From NCBI GenBank assembly GCA_005656395.1, contig SRSI01000046.1:310001-374000 (forward strand): a DNA stretch of 64,000 bases. Direction: 5' to 3'. The translations under genes were made by a program, and so were the position numbers. Of the stretch, positions 1-16,675 are shown piece by piece. Position 1 is the first letter of the stretch; each line of letters opens with the position of its first letter. Source of the DNA: Strongyloides papillosus. Lineage: Eukaryota; Nematoda; Chromadorea; Rhabditida; Strongyloididae. Below the pieces are notes generated by a model, which saw only the letters and a list, made by a program, of their open reading frames with translations, was not told where the DNA came from and ran no database searches.

Positions 1-40
1 AACGATAAAAAATAACAAAAATTTTAATATTATTAAATCC

Positions 41-48
41 TGACGTCA
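41..48. promoter_or_regulatory. CRE palindrome TGACGTCA
   Basis: A perfect TGACGTCA cAMP-response element, the standard site for CREB/ATF bZIP dimers. It lies about 3.1 kb upstream of a CREB3-type bZIP gene, so autoregulation is possible but is pure inference. A second perfect copy is at 29450-29457. An 8-mer can occur by chance, although it is less expected in DNA this AT-rich. Confidence 0.35.
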
Positions 49-3000
49 TTTAATAATTTTGTTTATATCAATTCCACTCAACCAAATGTTTTTAAGAATT
101 ATTTTATCCTGAAGATATTATATTTACTGTTTATTTATTTGTTAGGATTGTTTAGAAATGTTAAACAAAAATAATCTGTAAAAAGCAATGAATTTATTAA
201 AAAAGTAGCATTAATGCTTGAAATATAATATATGTATTTGTTGTTCCTCTCCCTCATCATATAACATTCAAAATTCTTACATGAAAACATTTTATTACTT
301 CTGTCATTTTTTTATTATTACAATTAATATGACGTATATTGTAAATGATAAAATTAGATGATTAGATAAAGCCAAATTAATTCAATTATTCTTTTTAAGG
401 ATAAATGTTTGGAAGTAATAAATTATGGTTTGAGAGAAATCATTAGACATAAATTTGCCACCCCCTCATACATTTTTATTGACTATATTTGAGTTAACAT
501 TTAAATAAAGTGTTATTTACTTAAGATTATATGGTCATGTCACTTTCTTATGCCATCCTTTTTTAGTAAATTTATAAAGAAAACAGCGAACATCATAACT
601 CTCTACAGAAATTCTTTTTCATTTACCTTTTGTATTACTATAAAGGAACATCTTAATAGTCTTCTACATTTTATTTATCTATTTATATCATTACAATAAA
701 ATCATAACAACTATACATATATGTATATTTAAAAAAATAAATACAATAATTTTCCTGTAATTATTTCTAATGGTAAAAAAATTATTCATCAAATGTAAAT
801 ATATGAAACATGCTATAGATTTTTTAAAAATTTATTACTTTACAAGAATATTTTAAGAAAGAATTATAATTTTTTTTCATGATAAAATAATTTTATGTGC
901 TAATTAATAATAATAAGGCAATTTATTTTATTTATAGATATATCACGTTCTGTATGTATTATTATTTTAATTATACTCTAAAACAATATTATAAACTTTT
1001 TTAAATCAAATCCACTTCTCATTTTAAATTATAATAATTAAAAGATTTTATGGAAAATATATGTCTCATATTAATAGTATATCTATTAATCCTCTAGAAA
1101 TATTATTTATATTCTATTCATTATACAAAACTTTTATTTACTACAATATATTATATCCATTTAAAAAACTTTTTCTCCTCACTTCATTTCATCTTCTATT
1201 GACCCATTTAAAATCCTTCATAACCTTTTCCTTACCCTTTAATTGTTCAATACTTTTACAATTTCTTAAAAGTAACAAAACAACACACATATATTCATAA
1301 TAAATCATTATTTTTAATTAAAAATATACTTTAATCATTTTTTTAATTTAATATTTCAAATATACTTTTTATAGTTTCTTATTTTAATAATACAACAGAA
1401 AATTTTTTATTCAAATTTTATGATATCATTTCATTTATATTTTTTAATCAATTCTATTAACATACATTAAAATCATTATCGAGAGAAAAATACATATAAA
1501 GCTTGGTTATTTTTAGGTTTTCATATTTAACACTCTTCAGCTAATACATTTTTTATTATTTTTTAAATTTTATTTTATATTGTTTGAATATTTAGTAATT
1601 CCATTATTCTGTTTTAGTGAAAAAATGGAAAATGAAAAATTTATATAACATTCCCGATAATTTTTATTCTAATATTTAATACAATACAAATAATTTGACA
1701 TTTTAATGTATTATAAATATTTTTACATATTTCAACAGGCTTTTCCTCTTTCCTTTCTTTATTATATATTTTTTTATTATTCATTTTAATACATATTATA
1801 ACAATATTTTTTTATTAATATCTTATATCATTATTCATATTACATAATTACTATTTCTTTAATTTATAAACAAAATTACTTTTACTCTAAATATCACAAT
1901 TATTTTTATTTTTTTAGAAAAATTTTGTTTTTCAATATTTAGTTTGCATATTAACATAAGTTTTATTTATTTTTTTAATCATATAGTCTAATTATAACTC
2001 CAGAAATAGGTAAATTTGTTTGACAAATATATTCAGTAGTTTATTACTATTTATATAATTAATAACATTTTTTTACTGTATTAACTTAAATATTTAATGT
2101 AAAAAAATTAAATATGAGAAATATTATATTAATAGATCATCTAACTGAGAAGGGCTCTCTATATGATAAGATTGTAGTGTAAATAATTAACTTATAGTAC
2201 TGGTATGGGCCTATGTAAGCCATTATTCTAACAAATATAATGAATGGTGGACGAAGACACTGTCTTTATGTACAAGAATGAAACTCAAAAGGGGTTGGGC
2301 AAAAAGTATTAATGTAGATATTATACTATGTGTGACGCCACATAATAAACTCACACAGCATCCTGGCCAACCATCAAAACCATATTTTGGTTGTGGTGAA
2401 GAAAAAAAGGATGAATGTATGTGTGCCGCCTCAAAACGTTACTTTATAGTTGTTGTCAAAATGGCCTCTCTCATTTTCTTTTTACTTTACCTTCATCCTT
2501 CAAAAATTTTTAGACAAACTATCAGGAGTACCACTGTCTTGATCATATTTCAAGCTTTTAATTTATGCTACAAACATAATTTATTGTCAAAATTTAATAA
2601 ACTATAATCTTAATACTAATTTTTTTCGGTCAAAAAAAAGTAAATAGAAGTTTGTATTAAAAAATGACCTTCCTGAGTCTGATAGATCAAATTTTACTTC
2701 ATTTTATCTATATATCAAAAACAATCTTTTAGATAAAATTAATTATAATAATGAATAAAAGGCAACATGGTAATGATTTTCACAACCACGGTCCATCTAA
2801 ACTTCTCTTAACATATATCCATCCCCTTTTCATATATTTTTTTTCTTCATTTTCTGTTGACATATTCTCTCACATACATACAAATAATTTCTTATTTTAT
2901 AAGTCATTTTTCCCTATATATTATAATCTTTTTTAAAAATTCTTCTCGAAGATTCCTTTTTCGTATATTATATTATATAATATTTTATTATATATATTAA

Positions 3001-3049
3001 TTATTTTTTCATTATAATAGTGTAATTAATAAAAATTCATAATTATATT

Positions 3050-3060
3050 TTCTTTGTAGA
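3050..3060 (+). promoter_or_regulatory. 3' splice acceptor ahead of the bZIP start codon
   Basis: A TTTTCTTTGTAG acceptor ends at 3059, 85 bases before the ATG at 3145. No good donor for an in-frame coding exon was seen upstream, so this is either an SL trans-splice site or the acceptor of a 5'UTR intron. The frame is open from here to the ATG, so a slightly longer N-terminus cannot be excluded. Confidence 0.4.
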
Positions 3061-3144
3061 TTGCTAAGACGTTACTCACGTCATTTTTCAAAGACTGATC
3101 AAATTCAATTTTCTAGAAATCAAAAAAATTCTTTATATTCAAAC

Positions 3145-7420
<4,276 letters not shown>

Positions 7421-8498
7421 TGTATATTACAAAGATATTTTGATAAAAATAAATGAAAAGATGAAGTGTGTATTCAAATATTTTATTTTCCTTAAATATG
7501 GATTATCAATATGTATATTCAAATAATATATCATGAATGAATCATTATTTAAAAAGGAATATTTTTGTGTAATAGAACTTCAATCTAAAAAATAATTTTT
7601 GAAGTATTAAGAAATAATCTGCTCCAAAAACAAAAAAGACCAAAAAATTGTTATCATCATCCGTTGTTAAATTCTTATTATTATTAAAATTAAGATCTTT
7701 TAATGATATTATTTTTGCTTCTCATATTATTATATTAAAAAACAATATTGCTTCATTTATAAAAAAAGATATCTAAAAATTATTTAGATGTATTTTTTTA
7801 CTCAAGACCTTTCTATAATAGAAGCAATATTTGTATAATTTTTTATTTATTATCTATATTTATATCTAACTTTTACATAACATTCATTAATATATTTTAT
7901 ATATTGATGTCTGGTATTTGTATAAGATTTAATATTTATTGTTGTTAAAAAAATTTATATGATATTTTTTTGTTTGTCCAATCACATTTTTTTAGTTGTC
8001 GGGTTTTTGCTGTTTATAAAAGTTTTTTTTTTAAAATATGAATGTTTAATTTCTATACTATTTTATTCTACTTTTCTACTAATCTTAAGAATTCAAAAAA
8101 AATAAAGAGCAATTTTATAAAGGGTGGGATTATTTTATATAAAGTTAATGTTTTAAACAAAGTTGCGTTTCACAATATAAATACAAGTATGAAAGTACAC
8201 GGTACAAAGATTAAATATCCTTGTGAAACCATACTAAGTGTAAATTTATTGAAAACAGTGGATTTTCTAAGTTACTCCTCAGATTCCTTAAATATGATTA
8301 CTTGAAAGTTTTCTTACACAATTAAACAAATACTTCATGGTGTAATTTTGTTAAAAAGATACACGTAATACCAAAGATTGATGCTGCAATACTTTTTAGA
8401 AGTATTATTACTTTTCTTCTTAAGCAATTTAATTTTTTTATTTTAGAATTTAAACATTTGTTTATTTACACACTTTACATTGTGCTACTTCCCTAAGA
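7421..8498. other. Intergenic region, no supported gene
   Basis: AT-rich spacer between the bZIP stop codon and the next start. It contains one 87-codon open frame (8042-8305) with no recognisable domain, no codon bias like its neighbours and no splice context. Nothing else was seen. Confidence 0.5.
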
Positions 8499-11400
8499 AT
8501 GAATGTTGGAGATTTAAAAAGTGCTCTTGAGAGTGATAGCCTTATGGAGCAAAATTGGGTAATTTATAGATAAATTTTACGCTTCATTAATTATTGTTTG
8601 GAACGTATTATAGGGTTTTTTTAAATTAATTGAAAGGTTAAATAAATCTGCTAATGATGAAAAAAAAAGAGTATGTTTTGGGAGGAAACACTTATAAATA
8701 TTTTGTTAAGAATAAAACTAAAATGAGTCTTAATAATGCTTTTATTTAAAGTTTACAATTCATAAAAAAAGAAGAAAGGACACCACTTATTGTGCATTGT
8801 TTGGTTATAATTGATAAAAAAATGAGTTATACAAAACATGACAAATGACTAGTTATAAAAAATATGCAAGTTATTTTGCGGGGTACAGCTACACTAGCCT
8901 TTCTGGGTTAGTATGTATTTACTCCTTTCAAAATACAGGTGAATACGTACTAGCCTAATGGGGGCCAGTGTATCTTTACCCATTTTGCGTACAAGTGTAA
9001 AATAACACTTTATGAGCAATGCATATTACACATTTAGTTTTGAAAAGAATAAAAACATTTTTTAAGGGGAGTAATATATTAAAATTTTTTAGGCCAAATA
9101 TAGAACAATATACTATGAACTTTTTCATAGTTCTAAAGAAAATGTATGCTCATTGGCATTGGAGCATGCAAAAATTCTCATTGACAAGGGATATTTTGAT
9201 AAGGAATCACTTCTTAATGAATTAAAAATTGATATTGCACAAGGACAAGTTTGTGCAGACTACATCAAAACTCTCGAATCACTTTTGGAGGACGACAAAT
9301 ATTTAGAGTAAGTATAAGAATACCTTGAAAATATTTGAATGGCCTTTAATAGTAGTTTGATTGTTAAGAACATGTGTTTTTTATCTATAGAATTAATATA
9401 TCAAGGCCATTCAATTAACATATTTTAATAATATATATAATGACAAAATCTTTAGACATCTTTTATCAATATTTCGTGTTTTATGTGGGAAAGATGAGGA
9501 ACAGTTAAGACTTATAAAATTATTTAAAAACATCAGTATGGAACGGTATGTAAAATTATCATTGGTATAGAAAAAAAATTTATCAATAATAATATTTTTT
9601 AGCGCTGTAAAAATAACAGCATCCATAATTTATGATCATTTAGATGGAACAAAAAAAGAGGAAGATGGTTATATACGTGCTCCACTACGTAGTATTATTG
9701 TTCAATTAATTCTTGAAAGAGATGATGATTCCCCTTACTTTCATGCATTCATCGAGACACTTTGTGATCATTTTATTAACTCTCATTTATACAAAAATAG
9801 TTTTATAAATTTCTTAAAAAATAGAATTGAAAAAAAGAAAGTTATACGTGAGAAATGGGCAAAAATGATTTTAATGAATTTAGGTTAGTTTCGTAATTTA
9901 TTTGTACATATAAAAATGTTACAATTTGGTGTTAGGGGGAATATGAATATTGTACTATACAACTTCCTGTCTAAAAGTATTTTTTTATTAATATTTCTTA
10001 CTATTTATCAACTTTTCATATAAAACTAGTTTAAAGAATGTTTCTAACAAGTATTTAAATATCTTTTAGATTCTTTTCCAAAAGAGACACTAGAATGCGA
10101 TCAAATAATGAAGTATAAAAATATCATTTTTGATATTAATAATCTTCTGAAAAATGGATTTAATGATTCACTATATACATTGATTAAAGACAACAAATAT
10201 TTTCCTTTCCATCCATATTTAAATGACATGTTAACACTTCATGCAAATTTACATGTTTTCGGATTCAAATCACATTTAAATCAAAAGTACTTTAATGAAG
10301 AATTTGAAAAAGAATTACGTAATGGAGCAACAAAGTGTAGAGAATCTTCAATAATTTTATCTGATTGGTATGACGGTGAATACGGAAATGAATTTGACTA
10401 CAATTACCTCCTTTTGGTTGCTGATAATGAAATAAATTTAACAGAGTATATTAAAAAATGTCTAAAAAGCATTAGTAAAGAAGACTACTATATTTTAGCA
10501 TGTCTTTCAAGATGTATAGCACCTGATATATTGGGTTTATATTGTGAAGCACTTATAAGTTTATCAAATAAGTTTCCTGATCTTACCTTCCAAGTATTTT
10601 CATTATTTTACCACATGACAAATTATTGTAAGAGAGACTTAAGATACTATATAATTTTAAAATACGTTATTAAGTTAAATATGAATTCATTACACGTTAA
10701 ACAAGGTGTTGAAAGACTATTTAGAGAAGTTTTTAATCACCTGGAGGAGGAAACTAGATTACAAGGATTAAAATTAATGGGAGATTTAAATTCAAGGGAC
10801 AGGCGTTTCTTTGATTTTTTTAAAGATTATTTATTTGACATTAAGGTTGATGGAAATCAAAGTATTGAAATTGCTAAGATGAATGAGATAATAAGAATAT
10901 GTAAGGAAGATGAAAAATCTATTGAGTTTATTGAAAAACTTTATACTATTTTAAATGGTAAACCACCTTTAAGAAGTTTAGCTCTTAAAGCTCTAGTAAA
11001 TTTGTGTAGAAATGAAGCATTACCAATAATGGAATTGGATAAAAAAATAAAACCACTAATTGATTCTATGAGTGATGACGAATTATCTGAATATTGTCGA
11101 TTACTTTCCTTATCAACAATTAAAAGTACATCCGAAGATTTTTATAATTATGCTATAAAAACATTATGGAAATTGAAAGACAGTAGTGAAAATATTGTTT
11201 CACAGGCAGCATGGAATTCATTATCTAATTTTATTTTAAATTATCAATTAGAAGATATATTGGCAGCTATTGAAATAAAAACACTCAATCCAAATGACAT
11301 ATTAAGAATTGGTAAAGTTTATTCGGAAAATGAAAATTTATACATAAACAATGAAGCCATTGAAAATGGATTTGTATCATTTATGAGGACATTAATTAAA

Positions 11401-13782
11401 TATGATTTAGAAGATATGGGAAGATCACCATATACTTACGTAAGAGATATTGAATTTAGAAAAGAATTTAAGGAAGCATTCAGTTCGTTGAATGTGGATC
11501 GTGGTAGAATTCCAGAAAAGTATGTTGCATTATTCGGAAATTTAATTGTTAAAAATAAAGAACAAAATAGTGAATGGTGTAGATTGACAAATTATTTTAA
11601 CTATTTTAAAATGAAGATACCTAGTAATACTATCTGTGACATGAACGATTTTATAAATTATTGTGTTTCTTCAAAACAAATTGCAATCCAAGCAATTGAT
11701 GCAATCATGGAAAATGCAATAACTGAATCTAAAGGATTACATGAAAGTGATATAAAACACGCATTAAATACAATTGATGAACAAATAAGTGATTTTGTTG
11801 TAAAAAGTTCCAAATCAGTTGGTAAATTTTTTGCAAATCTCCCATTATTCTTATCATATATCCAAGAATGGATCCGCTGTTACCGTCAAACAACAACGGA
11901 ACCCTCATATTATATAGATAACTATATTCTTACATATAAAACATCTGCATTCTCAAAAATGATTAATTTTCTATTTGATTCAATTGTCCCAGAGACAACT
12001 CTAGGGAAATTTAAAGTTATGAATTGGCGTACTGTAACAAGAACTTCTCATGATAATTCATATATTCTTTTTTCTCTCTCTATTATTTATTTTATGTCAA
12101 ATGATGGGGAAAAACTTTTGTTAACAAGAATGCTTGATCTTTGTCGTGGAGAAATTCAGAAACTTTTGGACGATGATGATAATAATGAAAAAATAATACC
12201 TAAATGGATTAAAAGTCTCACAAGAACCATTTTACTTGATATTCAGGTAGATGATCAGTTAAGTACTATTATTACAAATCTATCTAAAGGAAATTTGATT
12301 AATGAAATCGATATGAAAGTGTGTTTTGGTGACAATGCATTGTTTAAGAACTTTGTATGGTTGTTGGGTCTTGACAAAGAGTATATTTATAGATTAAATG
12401 AAAATTTTGAGAGAAATACGGAGCTTGAACAAAATATGTTACCATTGTTGAAGAGCAAGAACTTATCTTTTTCACAGATGGCTGAACTGATAAATGCATT
12501 TAACAAACTTCATCTTGAAAGCCAAATAAAATGTAGAACAGTATTGTTTAAAAAACTTTCTAAAGTTCTTTCAACTGTTGATTATATGGAGAATGATTAT
12601 GAATTGTTATTTAATGAATTAATTAATACTCATGGCCATATTCTTCAAATGGTTGATGAACAGTTACCTAATGATGTTTCACACTTACCAAATTCATCAA
12701 TGATTAAAGAATTACTAAGATTATTGATAGAAAATGAAGTTGATCAGGAGACTTTTCAAATATTTGTTCTACAATGTCTTATAGGTCAACAAAGAAGTGA
12801 TGGAAAGAGATTACCTCCACTGAATTTGGACAATATTTTTACAATTACAGATGATAATATTATTCTTCTATGGAAAATTGCAATTGAAAATAATGATAAA
12901 TACTTACTATCAACATTAGCATCTGAGGAAAATATTCAACGTCTTTCGAGTAACCAAAGAATACAAGTTTCTGAAATATTTATGAATTATGCTGTTAACA
13001 TTCATTGGCTTCCAATACCTTTCATTTATAAAAGTAATATTATTTCTCTTGTCCTTGAAGAATCACTGAAAAATTCTTTTACCACAATTGATATAAGAAA
13101 GAGTCTATCTATTGATCCTAAGACAAAATTATACTATATTAGTCATTTCTTGGATTATTTCAAACCTATTGTAACTTTTTCTGATGTCAATCAACCAATT
13201 ACTCTCTTTTTAGCAGATGTAGAATTAGAATACCTTCAAGATACCCAATCATTTGAACTTATTAGTCTTATTAATAATCTAATTACAAAGGATATGATGT
13301 TTGAACAAATAGCTGGCAAAGTTTTTACCAATGCAACTCCATTAAAAACATTAATCTTTTTAAATTTTTACAGTCAAAAGGATTTTACAAACATTTGTCA
13401 TATTTTTTCAACATTAGCCCAGGCTATTTATGATACTAACGAAATTGATATGGATGATAAATTATGGAAATTGGCGAATCTAATTATCATTAGTGCAACT
13501 ATAAGTACCTATAAAAATACTATATGTCTTGAAACTTCCGATGATTCCTATCTAGAAGAATTGTTATATAGATCTGTAATTGAATTTCTTCATCATTTAA
13601 ATGATATTTACCCAGATATTCTTATTGGTTTTTTTAATGTCCTCGATTCTTATTACAATAGAACAGCTGTAGCTCCAGAATTCCTACCAAGTCTTCTACG
13701 TCTTTACCTTTCAAAAATGGGACATCAAGGATATTTACGCATACGTTCTCGAAACCTATGGGAAGAAACATGGAAAATATAA
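8499..13782 (+). CDS. Large helical-repeat protein, focadhesin-like (DUF3730)
   Basis: Six exons close in phase: 8499-8558, 8614-8670, 9093-9307, 9456-9545, 9603-9883 and 10070-13782, giving 1471 aa. The predicted protein is almost entirely alpha-helical, without signal peptide or membrane segment. The stretch around 10950-11240 ([18 protein letters not shown], then [20 protein letters not shown]) resembles the DUF3730 repeats of focadhesin (FOCAD): a block of ALxALxxLC followed by a vLWkL...A...L block. Human FOCAD is about 1800 aa, so this would be a shorter relative. FOCAD is linked to the cytoplasmic SKI RNA-decay machinery in vertebrates. The call rests on remembered pattern, so the alternative is another HEAT/ARM-type scaffold. 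The second intron holds a MITE (8881-8981) and the third a 12-bp inverted repeat. The small first two exons are supported only by phase and splice signals. Confidence 0.6.
8873..8989. mobile_element. Palindromic (foldback) MITE with 8-bp target duplication
   Basis: A 101-bp insertion (8881-8981) begins GGGTACAG and ends CTTTACCC. Its two arms (8881-8920 and about 8942-8981) are imperfect reverse complements across nearly their full length, leaving a loop of about 20 bases. The direct repeat ATTTTGCG flanks it exactly at 8873-8880 and 8982-8989. An 8-bp duplication is typical of hAT and P-type transposition. There is no coding capacity, so this is a non-autonomous element. It lies in intron 2 of the focadhesin-like gene. 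Confidence 0.7.
9335..9414. repeat. Perfect 12-bp inverted repeat in an intron
   Basis: TTGAATGGCCTT at 9335-9346 is the exact reverse complement of AAGGCCATTCAA at 9403-9414, with 56 bases between them. It lies inside the 148-bp intron 9308-9455 and could form a stem that brings the splice sites together, or be a worn insertion. No target duplication was identified. Confidence 0.5.
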
Positions 13783-13890
13783 CTTTTTCATAAACATTTA
13801 TTATTCTAAACGACAAATAACATTTAAAAACAACTTATACAACTTTTTGTACTTTTTCTATTATCTATAATAAAAATAAATTTTAAGATA

Positions 13891-14469
13891 TCAACGCCTT
13901 CTTGGAGGAATAGGATAACTTTTCGGTACCGCTTTCCATTCTTTCTCAGTTCTTTTATAGATTATTTGCTTTGTGAAATGGCCAATTTTTCCATCATCTC
14001 GTAATGCTTTAACTGATTCACGATACACTGGTGGTTTCAACATATCATCTAAATTACACTCAGGTATTGGTTTGTCTAAATCCTTAGTATTTACAAAAAA
14101 AGCATATGCAATATCCAAGTCATTTGAAAGCAATTTTAATGCTTCACTTCGTTTTTGTATTGACATATATGCGTTAAGTAAAAGATATCTTTAGAATATT
14201 TAAAGTTATTAAAAAAAGAAATAACAATACTTACGTTGATTCACGTACAGGTTCTTTAGTTTGTTTTGCAATCCTTTTAAATGGTAAATCTCTGTGACCT
14301 AAACTTTTCATTTCTGTAATAACAGCTCCATGATCAAGTAATAAATTCACACCTCTCTTAAGAACATTAAACATTTCGGTCTACAAAAAATGGATAAATT
14401 AACTTCTAACATCATTTAACTTACTTTTCCAAGATGTTTAGGAATTAATGTGACTTCATATAAAGGCAT
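13891..14469 (-). CDS. mrps-6: Mitochondrial small ribosomal subunit protein bS6m (MRPS6)
   Basis: Three minus-strand exons close in phase: 14425-14469, 14235-14380 and 13891-14188, giving 162 aa. The N-terminus MPLYEVTLIPK, followed by a helix ending in LKRGVNLLLDHGAVI, then ITEMKSLGHRDLPFKR and the strand segment YLLLNAYM, matches the bS6 ferredoxin-like fold (strand, helix, strand, strand). bS6m is a structural protein of the mitochondrial 28S subunit. The C-terminal extension of about 60 residues ends in a basic PPRRR tail, as animal bS6m proteins often have. The start is the only ATG giving the bS6 N-terminus. It is transcribed divergently from the proteasome gene, 208 bp away, which suggests a shared housekeeping promoter. 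Its 3' end converges on the focadhesin-like gene (108 bp apart). Confidence 0.92.
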
Positions 14470-15485
<1,016 letters not shown>

Positions 15486-16675
15486 TCTATCTATTTTATA
15501 TATTTATTAAAGGGGAAATTGGATTTGTAAATTTTCTTCCGTTATATTCTTTTTTACGATAAAGAGTATATGTAATTTTCTATGCTTTTTCAATAATATC
15601 ACAATTATTACCAAAAACTTTTCCTGAGGTACAAATGAGTACACCAGAAGGGTCACAAATATTTTTTTACTGTAAATAACATGTATGGTGATGCATCGAT
15701 ACATCAGGGCCTATTTTAATCGTTTTTTCGGACAAAAGGTTACCAATTTTTTCATAGTAAAGTGATTTTTTAATTCGTAAATATGTTTAGACGCTTATAA
15801 CCAATGTTGAAAAGGGTCAAATTCTTTTCTTGCTTAACTTAAGCAAGTTATAGCGCAATAATGTAATAATATTCTATATATTTTTGTACAATTAAGTATG
15901 TAACTATGTCTAATGGTGCCGCTATCTATTCGTCATATTATTACTTGTCTTTTATTTCTGAATCCTTAAATCTATCTATTTTAATTATGAAAACATGTTG
16001 TTTTATCCATGAATCTCCTGAATCTTTAACTTTTTACCCATGAAACTCATATTAAGACCCCTGAATACAAATGTATCCAAATTTATCAAATTAATAACAT
16101 CTACAATCAATATCACGAAGAATAAACCTAACTTATTATTGAGAACATTTTTCAATATTAAGTTTGAACTTCGGTCATACTTGAGCAAAATTTGAAATTG
16201 AGCAGAAAACAACCAAAACCATTCAGTACTAGAGAGGTCGAACTTGTCATGTTATTTTGCTACCTTTTTTATAAACCACTGCAAACCGAGCAAATTTCGG
16301 CACAACGATGAAGTTGTACTTGTGGTAAATCATTTTTATAGTTAATTAATCTCGCAACCACCTAATAGAATAAACTTTAAGGTCAACAAGTTGTTTTTAC
16401 ATTCTTCAGATGAAGCAAAATCTATGTTGTTGATGAGGGGATACTTTTTTCTATTTGAATCTATATTTGCAATTGTCCTTTATTATAACAGTTAGAATTG
16501 TACCTTTATTGGATTTTGTCCACACTGTAATATCATTATTTCGACATATATTTTTTATAATTGTATTATTATCTTTCCTCTCACTGTATAATCTAATGAG
16601 AAATTTTTTTATAAAGTATTTTGAATATAGAATTCTTGTAAATATAAGCTTCGAATATTGAATCTACAAAAAAGC
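15486..16675. other. Intergenic region, no supported gene
   Basis: AT-rich spacer of about 1.2 kb between pas-4 and the TIR element. It is a little more complex than most spacers here, and short open frames occur on both strands (for example 16003-16212 minus and 16455-16661 plus). None has a recognisable domain or splice context. It could be decayed repeat sequence. Confidence 0.45.

Larger units (their letters stand above)
1..3144. other. Upstream region of the bZIP gene, no supported gene
   Basis: This is very AT-rich sequence with only short, low-complexity open frames. The stretch from about 2130 to 2560 has clearly higher GC and complexity than its surroundings and could hold a promoter or a non-coding first exon of the bZIP gene that follows. 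No coding exon there could be supported. A perfect CRE palindrome lies near the left edge. Confidence 0.5.

Noticed and set aside
1061..1300. 79-codon open frame in the upstream AT-rich region
   Set aside because: Leu/Phe/Ile/Tyr-rich, no domain and no splice context; expected by chance at this composition.
2278..2607. 109-codon open frame in the GC-richer block
   Set aside because: No recognisable domain and no supporting exon neighbours. The block may be regulatory or a non-coding exon, so it is mentioned only within the upstream region.
8042..8305. 87-codon open frame between the bZIP and focadhesin-like genes
   Set aside because: Low complexity, no signal peptide, no homology pattern and no splice signals.
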